29,948 nucleotides of DNA, taken from contig CANQNZ010000003.1 of NCBI GenBank assembly GCA_947625365.1, positions 1 through 29,948 on the forward strand, written 5' to 3'. The first letter of the stretch is position 1, and every line of letters begins with the position of its first letter. Below are positions 1 through 6,654 of this stretch, piece by piece. Made by a program: the position numbers and the translations under genes. Below the pieces are notes generated by a model, which saw only the letters and a list, made by a program, of their open reading frames with translations, was not told the origin of the DNA and searched no databases. The DNA is from an uncultured Bacilli bacterium (lineage in GTDB: Bacteria; Bacillota_I; Bacilli_A; RF39; UBA660).

Positions 1-307
1 GAAGTAATGGGGTGGGTTTAGCACCTTTACCAGATGAACCAATAAATCCCGTTACGCCTGGGGTATTACGAACAATATACCAAGCTTCATCACTCATAAT
101 CATTTCCACTAAAATATACCCGGGAAACATCTTTTTAGTTTTTTCTTTTTTTACGCCATCTTTAATTTCAATTTCTTTAGTTTCTGGAACGATAACACGA
201 AAAATATAATCTTGAAATCCCATTGACTCAGCACGCATCAATAGTTTTTCTTTTACTTTACTTTCATGTCCACTATATGTATTTACTACATACCAAAGTT
301 TTTCCAT
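1..307 (-). CDS. nusG: Transcription termination/antitermination protein NusG, 3' end cut by window edge
   Basis: NusG binds the RNA polymerase clamp, affects pausing and termination, and couples transcription to translation or Rho. Reading minus from the ATG at 307 gives 102 codons starting MEKLWYVVNTYSGHE, with the NGN-domain hallmarks KMFPGYILVEM and WYIVRNTPGVTGFIG. The linker and the KOW domain lie beyond the window edge. The start is fixed by overlap with secE: the secE stop and the nusG start share one base (TAATG), which indicates translational coupling. secE-nusG is the conserved bacterial order. Family assignment is secure. The record is partial only because the window ends. Confidence 0.97.
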   Translation of the reverse strand, partial: MEKLWYVVNTYSGHESKVKEKLLMRAESMGFQDYIFRVIVPETKEIEIKDGVKKEKTKKMFPGYILVEMIMSDEAWYIVRNTPGVTGFIGSSGKGAKPTPLL

Positions 308-513
308 TAGAAGGCCCCCTTAATTAATGAAATTAAGATATTCAATATTTGGAAGAAAAAAGCAATAATAACACAAACAGCTATGGTAGCTATAGTATAT
401 TTAACTATTTCTTTAAAAGTTGGCCATTTTACTTTCTTCATTTCTCCTTTAATATCATGAAAAAGCCCTTTTTTAGTTTTCTTCTTTTGTTCTTTTTCTT
501 CTTTTTTACTCAT
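307..513 (-). CDS. secE: Protein translocase subunit SecE
   Basis: SecE is the small essential clamp of the SecYEG channel in the plasma membrane. The 68-residue product has a highly charged Lys/Glu-rich N-terminus (about residues 1-22), the conserved amphipathic segment with KKVKWPTFKEI, and one transmembrane helix (about residues 38-62). Single-span SecE of 60-70 residues is normal for Gram-positive lineages. It overlaps nusG by one base. A good promoter (567-595) lies upstream, so secE heads this transcript. I saw no rpmG gene between the promoter and secE, although that arrangement is common in Firmicutes. Confidence 0.95.
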   Translation of the reverse strand: MSKKEEKEQKKKTKKGLFHDIKGEMKKVKWPTFKEIVKYTIATIAVCVIIAFFFQILNILISLIKGAF

Positions 514-545
514 ATCAATACTCCCTCATTTTAATTCAAAATAAA

Positions 546-560
546 AGCACTTCTTGTGCT
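546..560 (-). terminator. Short hairpin followed by T-rich tract between the 603 gene and secE
   Basis: On the minus strand AGCAC and GTGCT pair around a 5-nt loop and are followed by TTTTATTTT. It lies downstream of the gene at 603-1340, so it may be that gene's terminator. It also begins almost exactly at the expected start site of the promoter at 567-595, so the secE-nusG mRNA may instead carry it as a 5' stem-loop. The stem is only 5 bp, so terminator strength is doubtful. Confidence 0.4.
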
Positions 561-566
561 AAACAT

Positions 567-595
567 AATATAGCACAAAAGCTTATTAGTTGCAA
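567..595 (-). promoter_or_regulatory. Sigma-A type promoter for secE-nusG
   Basis: The minus strand reads TTGCAA, a 17-nt spacer, then TATATT, about 55 bp before the secE start. Spacing is ideal and both boxes are near consensus. The element was read by eye and has not been mapped. Confidence 0.65.
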
Positions 596-602
596 GAATA
601 AT

Positions 603-1340
603 TTAACAATTATGATTTCTTTTATAAAAATCACGGATTAAATGAATTACTTCATCATTATCACGGTATTCTTCTGCAAGTTTAGCATCTAAAGTGCCTT
701 TATTATAATATTCTTGATAACGTTTTATATTATTAATAAGTGGGTGAAAAGAGTCTAAATAGCTTTTCCATTTTTCGAGATTACTTGTATCAATCGCAAT
801 ATCATAAGCATTTTCTTTTTCGATGTTTAAAGCTTCATATTCTAAAACTTCTAATTGTTTTTCTAGCTCTTCTACTCTTTTTTTAAATAAATCTTCTTTA
901 TATTGTATTACGTCATAACTTAGCTTTTGCACTTTACATTTGGCTAAATAAATTTTATAAATACTCACACTAGCTACTACAAGCACAACTCCAACAGTGA
1001 AAATAGGAGCTTTCATAAATATATTTATAGTGCGAGCATCCAAAACATTAGTATCTAAAATTTTGTCAAAAAATTCATAATATCCTAAGCACAAGATAGA
1101 TTCAAGTGTTGCTAAAGTAAGCAATCCCTTTATACCATAACTCAATAATGTTGAATTTTTATCTTTATTTAAAATATTTTTACATCTTTCGATATAATAT
1201 ATTTGTTTTCTAACTTCCTCAATTAGGTTTTTAACCTCTAAAATTTCTTCTATATTAGTAGTCCAATTAAAATAAGTAGGATAATTTCTTTCATCTTTAG
1301 CAATAACTTTTCCATCAACAATATCATATTTAACGAACAC
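603..1340 (-). CDS. Unrecognised membrane protein with two helices and a coiled coil
   Basis: I do not recognise a family. The 245-aa product has a soluble N-terminal part of about 60 residues, two hydrophobic segments near residues 66-90 and 110-132, and then a Glu/Lys-rich coiled coil (about residues 140-178). The C-terminal part is charged and ends RNHNC. There is no signal peptide. The start is GTG, supported by AGGAGG seven bases upstream; no ATG fits as well. It lies 34 bp downstream of the ClpC-like gene on the same strand with no clear terminator between, so the two are probably co-transcribed. A membrane partner, adaptor or substrate receptor of that unfoldase is a guess from position only. 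Confidence 0.75.
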   Translation of the reverse strand: MFVKYDIVDGKVIAKDERNYPTYFNWTTNIEEILEVKNLIEEVRKQIYYIERCKNILNKDKNSTLLSYGIKGLLTLATLESILCLGYYEFFDKILDTNVLDARTINIFMKAPIFTVGVVLVVASVSIYKIYLAKCKVQKLSYDVIQYKEDLFKKRVEELEKQLEVLEYEALNIEKENAYDIAIDTSNLEKWKSYLDSFHPLINNIKRYQEYYNKGTLDAKLAEEYRDNDEVIHLIRDFYKRNHNC

Positions 1341-1374
1341 GAAAAACCCTCCTAAAATTAGGATATCACATGAA

Positions 1375-3504
1375 CTATTTTACCGCAACTTTTTCATAAG
1401 CTTTAATACACCTATCTAACTCTCTAAATCCATATTTTTGATAATTAGATTTTTCTAATATAACATCTTCATCTAAATCTTTATTTTTTAAGTTAATATA
1501 TTTTTTGGCAGTAAGTTTATCAATAGCTTCATAATTAATAATATCATCTATTCTACTTAATATTTCTTTACTTAAAAAACTATTATTTACTTTTGTTCCC
1601 GCAAAGCCCAAAGTGTTTGTAACATTAGCATTAGATGTCATAAATATTAAAGTATTAGTAAATTTAATTTTTTCATTATTAGAAGTAGTTATATACCCTT
1701 CATCTAGAATTTGTAAAAATAGATTTATTACTTTTGGAGAAGCTTTTTCTATTTCATCAAGTAAAATTAAGGAATAAGGATTTTCTTTTACTTGTTTGAA
1801 AATAAAATCATCATTATAACCAACATAACCTGCCGATACTCCTATTAATTTATTTACAGAAGTATCTAAGTTATATTCACTCATATCTAGTCTAATTAAA
1901 TTAATATTTAAAGACTTAGCAATCATTTTTACTGTATATGTTTTGCCTACTCCTGTGGGACCTGATAAAAGTAAAGATAATGGCTTGGCATTATTAGCAT
2001 TTTGTTTTCTTTTAAAATTTAATAATATTTTATCAACAGCTTCTTTTTGGCCAATAATGTTTTTGCTTAAATCTTTCTTCAATTTATTATAAACTTTCGC
2101 TTTATTTTCTAGAATAGGAATATTAGTCTTATTTTCAATAACTTTTAAAATATCATTCTTAGTTATTTTATTTTGCGGACTTTTTTCCATAACTAATATT
2201 TTATTTTTAATATCATCTGCTTTTGTTTTATATTTTAAAGCTTTTACATAGTCTTGTTTAACAATAAATTCTTCTTTCTCTTTTTGCAATTTATTTAACT
2301 GTTTTTTAAGTTTTTCAATAGGATTATAAGATAAACTATTTAATTTAACTTTGGCACACACTGAATCTAAAACATCAATACATTTATCAGGATTATTTTT
2401 ATTATAAATATATTTATTAGCTAAATAAATAATATCTTTGATATTTTTAGAAGTAATAGTAATGTTATGATGATTTTCATATTCTTTTTTTATAGCTTTT
2501 AAAATAAATTCTGTATCTTCCTGATTAGGTTCATTAATAAATATTTTTTGAAATCTTCTTTCTAACGCTTTGTCTTTAGCAATGAATTTATCAAATTCTT
2601 CAGTAGTTGTTGCGCCAATACATTTTAAATTTCCTCTTGCCAGGTAAGGTTTTAAAATATTTGAAGCATCGATTGCTCCTTCGGCTCCCCCAGCATTTAC
2701 TAATGTATGTATTTCATCAATAAATAAAATAATATCTTTTTCGTTTATAACTTCTTCAATAATTTTATTTAATCTTTCTTCAAATTCACCACGATATTTC
2801 GTTCCCGCGACTAAAGAAGACATTTCTAACATTATAATCTTTTTATCTAAAAGTTCATTAGTAACTTTTCCTAGTTCTATTCGGCGAGCGAGCTCTTCAA
2901 CTATCGCTGTTTTACCAGTCCCCGCTTTGCCCACCAGTAATGGATTGTTTTTATTTTTACGCAGTAAAGTTTCAATAAGCAAGGTTATTTCCTTTTCCCT
3001 ACCTACTACTTTTTCTTCTAAATTGACATTTTTATTTAAATTATGCCCTATTTCATATATTGTTAATTTCTCTTTATTTTGATTATTTTTACTTCTTAAT
3101 TCTTTATATAATTTATCTAAGTTTATATCTAAGCTTATTAATATACGAATAGCTATACCTTCGGATTCTTCCAATAAAGCTAGGAATAAATGGGTAGTTG
3201 TAACTAATCCGTTATTTTCTTCTTTTGCTTCACTTAAAGCTGTTTCAATTACTCTTTTAAGTAAAGGAGTATATAGTTTTAAATCACTCTTTTTGCTACC
3301 AATACCAACTATATTGATTAATTCTTGTTTAAATTTATTATAAGTTATTCCATAGCTATTTAAAGCCTTAGCTAATTTATCATTATTAGCTAAAATTGCT
3401 AATAGTAAATGCTCACTACCAACATATGGATGTTTTAACTCTTCCATCTCTTTTTCACACTTTTTAAATATTCCTGCTACTTCAAAGTTAAAATTATCAA
3501 ACAT
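1375..3504 (-). CDS. ClpC/ClpB-type AAA+ unfoldase, divergent and short
   Basis: A Hsp100 unfoldase, a hexamer that threads proteins using ATP. The 709 residues show a Clp_N double repeat (about residues 1-140), a first AAA module with Walker A GKAGTGKT (192-199) and Walker B FIDEIH (about 261-266), a short UVR-like coiled segment (about 395-440), and a second AAA module with GPTGVGKT (515-522), Walker B LLDEIEKA and an arginine-rich C-terminal lid (GFRELDR). ClpC is usually about 810-820 residues, so this copy is trimmed. An LGF tripeptide near residue 625 sits where ClpC carries its ClpP-docking loop, which favours a protease-linked role over ClpB-type disaggregation. A perfect AGGAGG precedes the ATG. 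No CtsR, McsA or McsB gene is adjacent, so it may be an accessory paralogue rather than the main ClpC. Confidence 0.88.
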   Translation of the reverse strand: MFDNFNFEVAGIFKKCEKEMEELKHPYVGSEHLLLAILANNDKLAKALNSYGITYNKFKQELINIVGIGSKKSDLKLYTPLLKRVIETALSEAKEENNGLVTTTHLFLALLEESEGIAIRILISLDINLDKLYKELRSKNNQNKEKLTIYEIGHNLNKNVNLEEKVVGREKEITLLIETLLRKNKNNPLLVGKAGTGKTAIVEELARRIELGKVTNELLDKKIIMLEMSSLVAGTKYRGEFEERLNKIIEEVINEKDIILFIDEIHTLVNAGGAEGAIDASNILKPYLARGNLKCIGATTTEEFDKFIAKDKALERRFQKIFINEPNQEDTEFILKAIKKEYENHHNITITSKNIKDIIYLANKYIYNKNNPDKCIDVLDSVCAKVKLNSLSYNPIEKLKKQLNKLQKEKEEFIVKQDYVKALKYKTKADDIKNKILVMEKSPQNKITKNDILKVIENKTNIPILENKAKVYNKLKKDLSKNIIGQKEAVDKILLNFKRKQNANNAKPLSLLLSGPTGVGKTYTVKMIAKSLNINLIRLDMSEYNLDTSVNKLIGVSAGYVGYNDDFIFKQVKENPYSLILLDEIEKASPKVINLFLQILDEGYITTSNNEKIKFTNTLIFMTSNANVTNTLGFAGTKVNNSFLSKEILSRIDDIINYEAIDKLTAKKYINLKNKDLDEDVILEKSNYQKYGFRELDRCIKAYEKVAVK

Positions 3505-3555
3505 AATATCCTCCTTTATTATTCTATGAATATCATGAGTAATATTTTAAACTTT

Positions 3556-3583
3556 TATACAAAAAAGAAGCATAATGCTTCTA
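3556..3583. repeat. 28-bp direct repeat, copy 1, left edge of the ATPase unit
   Basis: The repeat begins TATACAAAAAAGAAGCAT and contains the ATPase terminator hairpin. It recurs at 4957-4984 with a single mismatch, at the hairpin centre. The two copies are 1401 bp apart in the same orientation and bracket the whole DUF4143 ATPase gene with its control region. Confidence 0.8.
3561..3582 (-). terminator. Intrinsic terminator of the DUF4143 ATPase gene
   Basis: The minus strand has an AGAAGC/GCTTCT stem extending towards the centre, followed by six T residues. The stem overlaps the stop codon of the ATPase gene, so termination is immediate. Confidence 0.75.
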
Positions 3584-4825
3584 TAAATCTAAACTATTTT
3601 TATCTAACAAAAATTCTTGAATACCAATAATTAAAATACCATCTTCATTAATCCAACGTTTGATATTATCTTTAACGACAATAATTTTTTTAAAATTATC
3701 TCCTATATTATTAAGAGGTCTTGACTCCTGTTCATTTTTTTCTTTTGTATCAATCTTTAAAGCTACTTGAACATAATATCTCTTATATCCTTGATTACAT
3801 ATAAAATCAACTTCTAATTGCTTCCTACCTTTATTTTTATCTCTGATTTCGACTACTCCAACATCCACATTATAGCCACGAAGTACTAATTCATTATATA
3901 TAATATTTTCAATCAAATGATTTTCTTCTTGTTGTCTAAAATTAAGCCTAGCATTGCGCAGACCAATATCAGAAAAGTAATATTTTGACGTAGTAGAAAT
4001 ATATTTTTTCCCTTTAACATCATATCTTTCTACTTTATTAATCAAAAATGCATCCATTAAATATTCAATATATGTAGTAACAATATGAGTATTAACATTT
4101 TTAATAGAATTACTAATGAATGTATTTGCTAACTTAGTGGGATTTGTAAGCGAACCAACAGAAGAAGCTAAAATATTAACTAAATTATTCAAAACATCCA
4201 CTTTTTTTACATTATTCCTATCAATAATATCTTTTAAATAAGTGGTTTCAAACAAGTTGTTTAAATATGAACTTTTTTCTTCATCGGTTTTTCTTGTTAA
4301 AATGTAAGGTAGACCTCCATAAGTTAAATATTCCTGCCAGGCCTCATCTAAAGTACCCTTATAGGCATTTGCATATTCAGCAAAAGATAGAGGATAAACT
4401 CGCACTTCATCTCCCCTGCCTCTAAATTCTGTTATGATATCTGATGACAAAAATTTAGAATTACTCCCGGTCACATAAACATCAACATTTGCTATATGCA
4501 CAAAACCATTTAAAACTGACTCAAAATCTTCAACTTTTTGAATTTCATCTAAAATTATATAATACTTCTTTTTATCGATAAGTAAACTCCTTATATACTC
4601 ATCAAGTGCATCAGGATTTAAATACTTTTTATTTTTTCTCTCTTCTAAGTCTAACTTTATTATATGGCTTTCTTCTACTTTATTATCTAATAAATAATTT
4701 TTAAATATTGGGTCTAATAAATAGGACTTACCAGCTCGCCTTATTCCTGTGATTACTTTAATCATTCCATTTTCTTTTCTGCTAATAAGTTTATTTAAAT
4801 AAATGTCTCTAGCTATTTCTTTCAT
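3581..4825 (-). CDS. AAA family ATPase with C-terminal DUF4143 domain
   Basis: The 414-aa protein belongs to the common bacterial and archaeal ATPase family with an N-terminal P-loop domain and a C-terminal DUF4143 nuclease-like fold. Walker A is GIRRAGKS (27-34) and Walker B is YYIILDEIQ (about 91-99). The GSNSKFLS stretch fits the sensor 1 region. The C-terminal third has the usual YNELVLRGY and EVDFICNQG motifs that resemble a PD-(D/E)XK core. The biochemical role of this family is unsettled, and the family is often multicopy and patchily distributed. The gene has its own promoter between two identical palindromes and its own terminator. With the bracketing direct repeats it behaves as a self-contained cassette. 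Confidence 0.88.
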   Translation of the reverse strand: MKEIARDIYLNKLISRKENGMIKVITGIRRAGKSYLLDPIFKNYLLDNKVEESHIIKLDLEERKNKKYLNPDALDEYIRSLLIDKKKYYIILDEIQKVEDFESVLNGFVHIANVDVYVTGSNSKFLSSDIITEFRGRGDEVRVYPLSFAEYANAYKGTLDEAWQEYLTYGGLPYILTRKTDEEKSSYLNNLFETTYLKDIIDRNNVKKVDVLNNLVNILASSVGSLTNPTKLANTFISNSIKNVNTHIVTTYIEYLMDAFLINKVERYDVKGKKYISTTSKYYFSDIGLRNARLNFRQQEENHLIENIIYNELVLRGYNVDVGVVEIRDKNKGRKQLEVDFICNQGYKRYYVQVALKIDTKEKNEQESRPLNNIGDNFKKIIVVKDNIKRWINEDGILIIGIQEFLLDKNSLDL

Positions 4826-4834
4826 AATATCACC

Positions 4835-4860
4835 ATTTCAAATTTTTGCCACTAGTGGCA
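4835..4860. repeat. Palindromic operator-like repeat, copy 1 (proximal)
   Basis: A 26-bp repeat ending in the perfect 14-bp palindrome TGCCACTAGTGGCA (4847-4860). It starts 10 bp upstream of the ATPase start codon and lies in the predicted 5' leader, just downstream of the expected transcription start. An identical copy lies at 4911-4936. The dyad symmetry and its placement are typical of a repressor site. Confidence 0.75.
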
Positions 4861-4875
4861 CTTTTATGCAATAAC

Positions 4876-4904
4876 ATTGTAACATATTGTTTATATTTGC
4901 TCAA
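4876..4904 (-). promoter_or_regulatory. Promoter of the ATPase gene between the two palindromes
   Basis: The minus strand reads TTGAGC, a 17-nt spacer, then TACAAT. The promoter lies exactly between the two copies of the palindromic repeat, so a protein bound at both sites could loop over or occlude it. Confidence 0.6.
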
Positions 4905-4910
4905 TAATTT

Positions 4911-4936
4911 ATTTCAAATTTTTGCCACTAGTGGCA
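4911..4936. repeat. Palindromic operator-like repeat, copy 2 (distal)
   Basis: An identical 26-bp copy of 4835-4860, with the same TGCCACTAGTGGCA palindrome at 4923-4936. The offset is 76 bp, roughly seven helical turns, so both sites could face the same side of the DNA. Confidence 0.75.
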
Positions 4937-4956
4937 TTTTTGCGAAATAACCGTTC

Positions 4957-4984
4957 TATACAAAAAAGAAGCATTATGCTTCTA
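4957..4984. repeat. 28-bp direct repeat, copy 2, right edge of the ATPase unit
   Basis: Matches 3556-3583 except for one base in the middle of the hairpin, where the central triplet is the reverse complement. It also contains the terminator of the NUDIX gene. Confidence 0.8.
4962..4983 (-). terminator. Intrinsic terminator of the NUDIX gene
   Basis: An AGAAGC/GCTTCT stem on the minus strand followed by six T residues, overlapping the NUDIX stop codon. It is nearly identical to the terminator of the neighbouring ATPase gene. Confidence 0.75.
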
Positions 4985-5395
4985 ATTAAAACCCATTTTT
5001 TCTTTAACTGTTTCAAAATATAATTTAAAAGTATCGGGATATGTAAGATTATCTGGCAAATCAGAAGATAGCATTATTTCTGACATTTCATATTCTTCTG
5101 GTAATTTATCCATTTCTAGTATTTCGCAAAAACATAGTAGAGCAAATGAACTAATTTTATAAACACTTATAGGAGTTAATTCTATTTTAGTAGCTCCTGT
5201 TTCTTCATACATTTCTCTTTTGGCCGCCTCCTGCCAAGTTTCATTTTCTTCTATATGTCCGCCTGGTATTTCCCATCCATTTCTCTTTTTATTATAACAG
5301 AAAACATATTTTCCTTTATAACGGCAAACACAAACTACACGGGTGTATTCTTTTTCATCGCAATAACCTAAATCATATAATTTTACTTCTAACAT
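4982..5395 (-). CDS. NUDIX hydrolase (MutT-like)
   Basis: A 137-aa Mg-dependent hydrolase of nucleoside-diphosphate-X substrates. The full Nudix box is visible from G46: G-x5-E52, then R60-E61-x2-E64-E65-x-G67, and the upstream WEIPGGHI matches the usual strand before it. Family members remove oxidised dNTPs or other nucleotide derivatives; the substrate here cannot be read from sequence. A GAGG ribosome site precedes the ATG. The 130 bp upstream (5396-5528) hold no gene; a TATAAT-like box is present, but I see no convincing -35. Confidence 0.9.
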   Translation of the reverse strand: MLEVKLYDLGYCDEKEYTRVVCVCRYKGKYVFCYNKKRNGWEIPGGHIEENETWQEAAKREMYEETGATKIELTPISVYKISSFALLCFCEILEMDKLPEEYEMSEIMLSSDLPDNLTYPDTFKLYFETVKEKMGFN

Positions 5396-5528
5396 TTTTT
5401 AGCCTCTTTCTGTTATTAGAATATCATATTATAAGTAAAAAGTCTTTAGTCATTTGTTACCCATAACTTAGAAAGACAGTGTTTCTTAAATAGAGCAAAT
5501 ATAACTGGTTTTTGACAGGTTGTAATAA

Positions 5529-6422
5529 CTAAATATTGCCTATAATTGCAAGAACGTATTTTATTAAACTATTCTTTACTATTTCATCCTCTAATTTATT
5601 AATCGAAAAAGTTTTACTTTCTAAATAATTAAGAGATGCTCCACAATGATAAATTTCTTTTTGGTCTAATATAATGTATCTATCATGAAAATGATTATTA
5701 TAAACAATTTTTAAATTATTATATTGTTTCTGATATTTATCTATATCTATTTGTTTTAACAAGCCATTATTTTTACATATTATAGTTACTTCAACTTTTA
5801 AATTTCTTATCATATCCAACACGTTTTTATCTGCATAATTATCAATAATAATTATGTTATTATGAGCATCTTTCAAAATATCAATTATTTTTGAATAAGC
5901 ATCATAAATTTGTCCATTAAAATAAATTTCATTTTCTTTTTTCTTTTCTTCAAATTTATTAAAAGATTCCTGTAACAATTTTATATCTTCATCATGTTTT
6001 ATCACTAAATTATTAATATATTTTTGCTCAATCAATTCATTGGAAATATATTTTCGCATTATTACAAAAGCATCCATGATAGCAATACTAACTTGAGTGG
6101 CAACATCAGATTTTAAAATAGTGGCAAGCATAGCAACTCCTTGTTCCGTAAATACACGTGGTAAGTATTTTCTATGTGTTCCTCTACCATTTTTCGGATT
6201 TTTTAAGGTCGAAAATTTCGACCTTAAAAAATTCCATTCATCATCGGACAATAACCAAGAAAATCTTTCGGGAAATTTTTGAGGATTATTTCTTACCGCC
6301 TCATTAATTCTTTTTGTTTGTACCCCATAAAGCTTTGCTAAATCAGGGTCCAACATTACTTGTTTTCCTCTTACTTCATAAATCATATCTTCTATTTTTA
6401 CTGGTTCAGTTTGTATAGCCAT
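5529..6422 (-). CDS. ORF6N-domain protein with a C-terminal HxD-type region
   Basis: The 297-aa protein starts with an ORF6N domain (about residues 10-100), including the family signatures VMLDPDLAKLYGV, NEAVRNNPQKFP and RVFTEQGVAML. ORF6N is a DNA-binding module of phages and bacterial genomes related to KilA-N and Rha. A coiled linker (about 125-165) follows. The C-terminal part contains HDRYIILD and YHCGASLN, resembling one half of a phospholipase-D-type HKD motif with changed residues. Such ORF6N proteins are common single chromosomal genes in gut Bacillota; their role is unproven. It has a strong promoter and a GGGGGA ribosome site. A perfect 17-bp-arm inverted repeat lies inside the reading frame (6198-6232). 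Confidence 0.82.
   Translation of the reverse strand: MAIQTEPVKIEDMIYEVRGKQVMLDPDLAKLYGVQTKRINEAVRNNPQKFPERFSWLLSDDEWNFLRSKFSTLKNPKNGRGTHRKYLPRVFTEQGVAMLATILKSDVATQVSIAIMDAFVIMRKYISNELIEQKYINNLVIKHDEDIKLLQESFNKFEEKKKENEIYFNGQIYDAYSKIIDILKDAHNNIIIIDNYADKNVLDMIRNLKVEVTIICKNNGLLKQIDIDKYQKQYNNLKIVYNNHFHDRYIILDQKEIYHCGASLNYLESKTFSINKLEDEIVKNSLIKYVLAIIGNI
6198..6232. repeat. Perfect inverted repeat inside the ORF6N gene
   Basis: Two 17-bp arms (6198-6214 and 6216-6232) flank a single central A. The palindrome core is GGTCGAAA/TTTCGACC. It encodes the FLRSKFSTLKN stretch of the ORF6N domain, so it is fully within coding sequence. In mRNA it would make a long stem with almost no loop, so a DNA-level role such as a protein site is more plausible than an RNA one. 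Confidence 0.8.
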
Positions 6423-6453
6423 ATAAAATCCCCCTTAGTCTGCTTACACTCAA

Positions 6454-6482
6454 AATATACCAAACATTTGTTTCTGTGTCAA
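6454..6482 (-). promoter_or_regulatory. Consensus promoter of the ORF6N gene
   Basis: The minus strand carries TTGACA, a 17-nt spacer, then TATATT, about 30 bp before the ribosome site of the ORF6N gene. It lies immediately after the stop codon of the displaced ftsW 3' end. It is the best-matching promoter I found in the window. Confidence 0.75.
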
Positions 6483-6490
6483 ACCTTGCT

Positions 6491-6587
6491 TCAATTATTT
6501 CTAGAAATATTTAAAATAATACCTATACTCATCATAGATACAAGCAAACTACTTCCACCATAACTTAGGAAAGGAAGTGTTACTCCC
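6491..6587 (-). pseudogene. ftsW: Displaced 3' end of ftsW
   Basis: Reading minus from the core repeat gives VTLPFLSYGGSSLL, then VSMMSIGIILNISRNN and a TGA stop at 6491. This is the invariant FtsW/RodA/SpoVE C-terminal motif (PFxSYGGSS) and the last transmembrane helix. There is no start codon and no independent gene here. Joined at the ACTCCC core to the ORF at 16773-17792, it continues that reading frame exactly: ACG-GGA-GT from one side and A-ACA-CTT from the other. It is therefore one half of a gene split by the integrated element, not a decayed relic; no frameshift or internal stop is present. Confidence 0.93.
6582..6587. repeat. Left attachment core (ACTCCC)
   Basis: Six bases identical to 16795-16800. 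The left flank (GGAAGTGTT) is ftsW sequence; the right flank (TTGGCAC) is element sequence. A core this short is typical of large serine recombinases. The true crossover is probably a dinucleotide within it. Confidence 0.8.
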
Positions 6588-6654
6588 TTGGCACTTTTCT
6601 TGTTATAAAAAAATATAGGGTTGCCCGTGCTTTTGTTATAACTTTTATAAAAAG

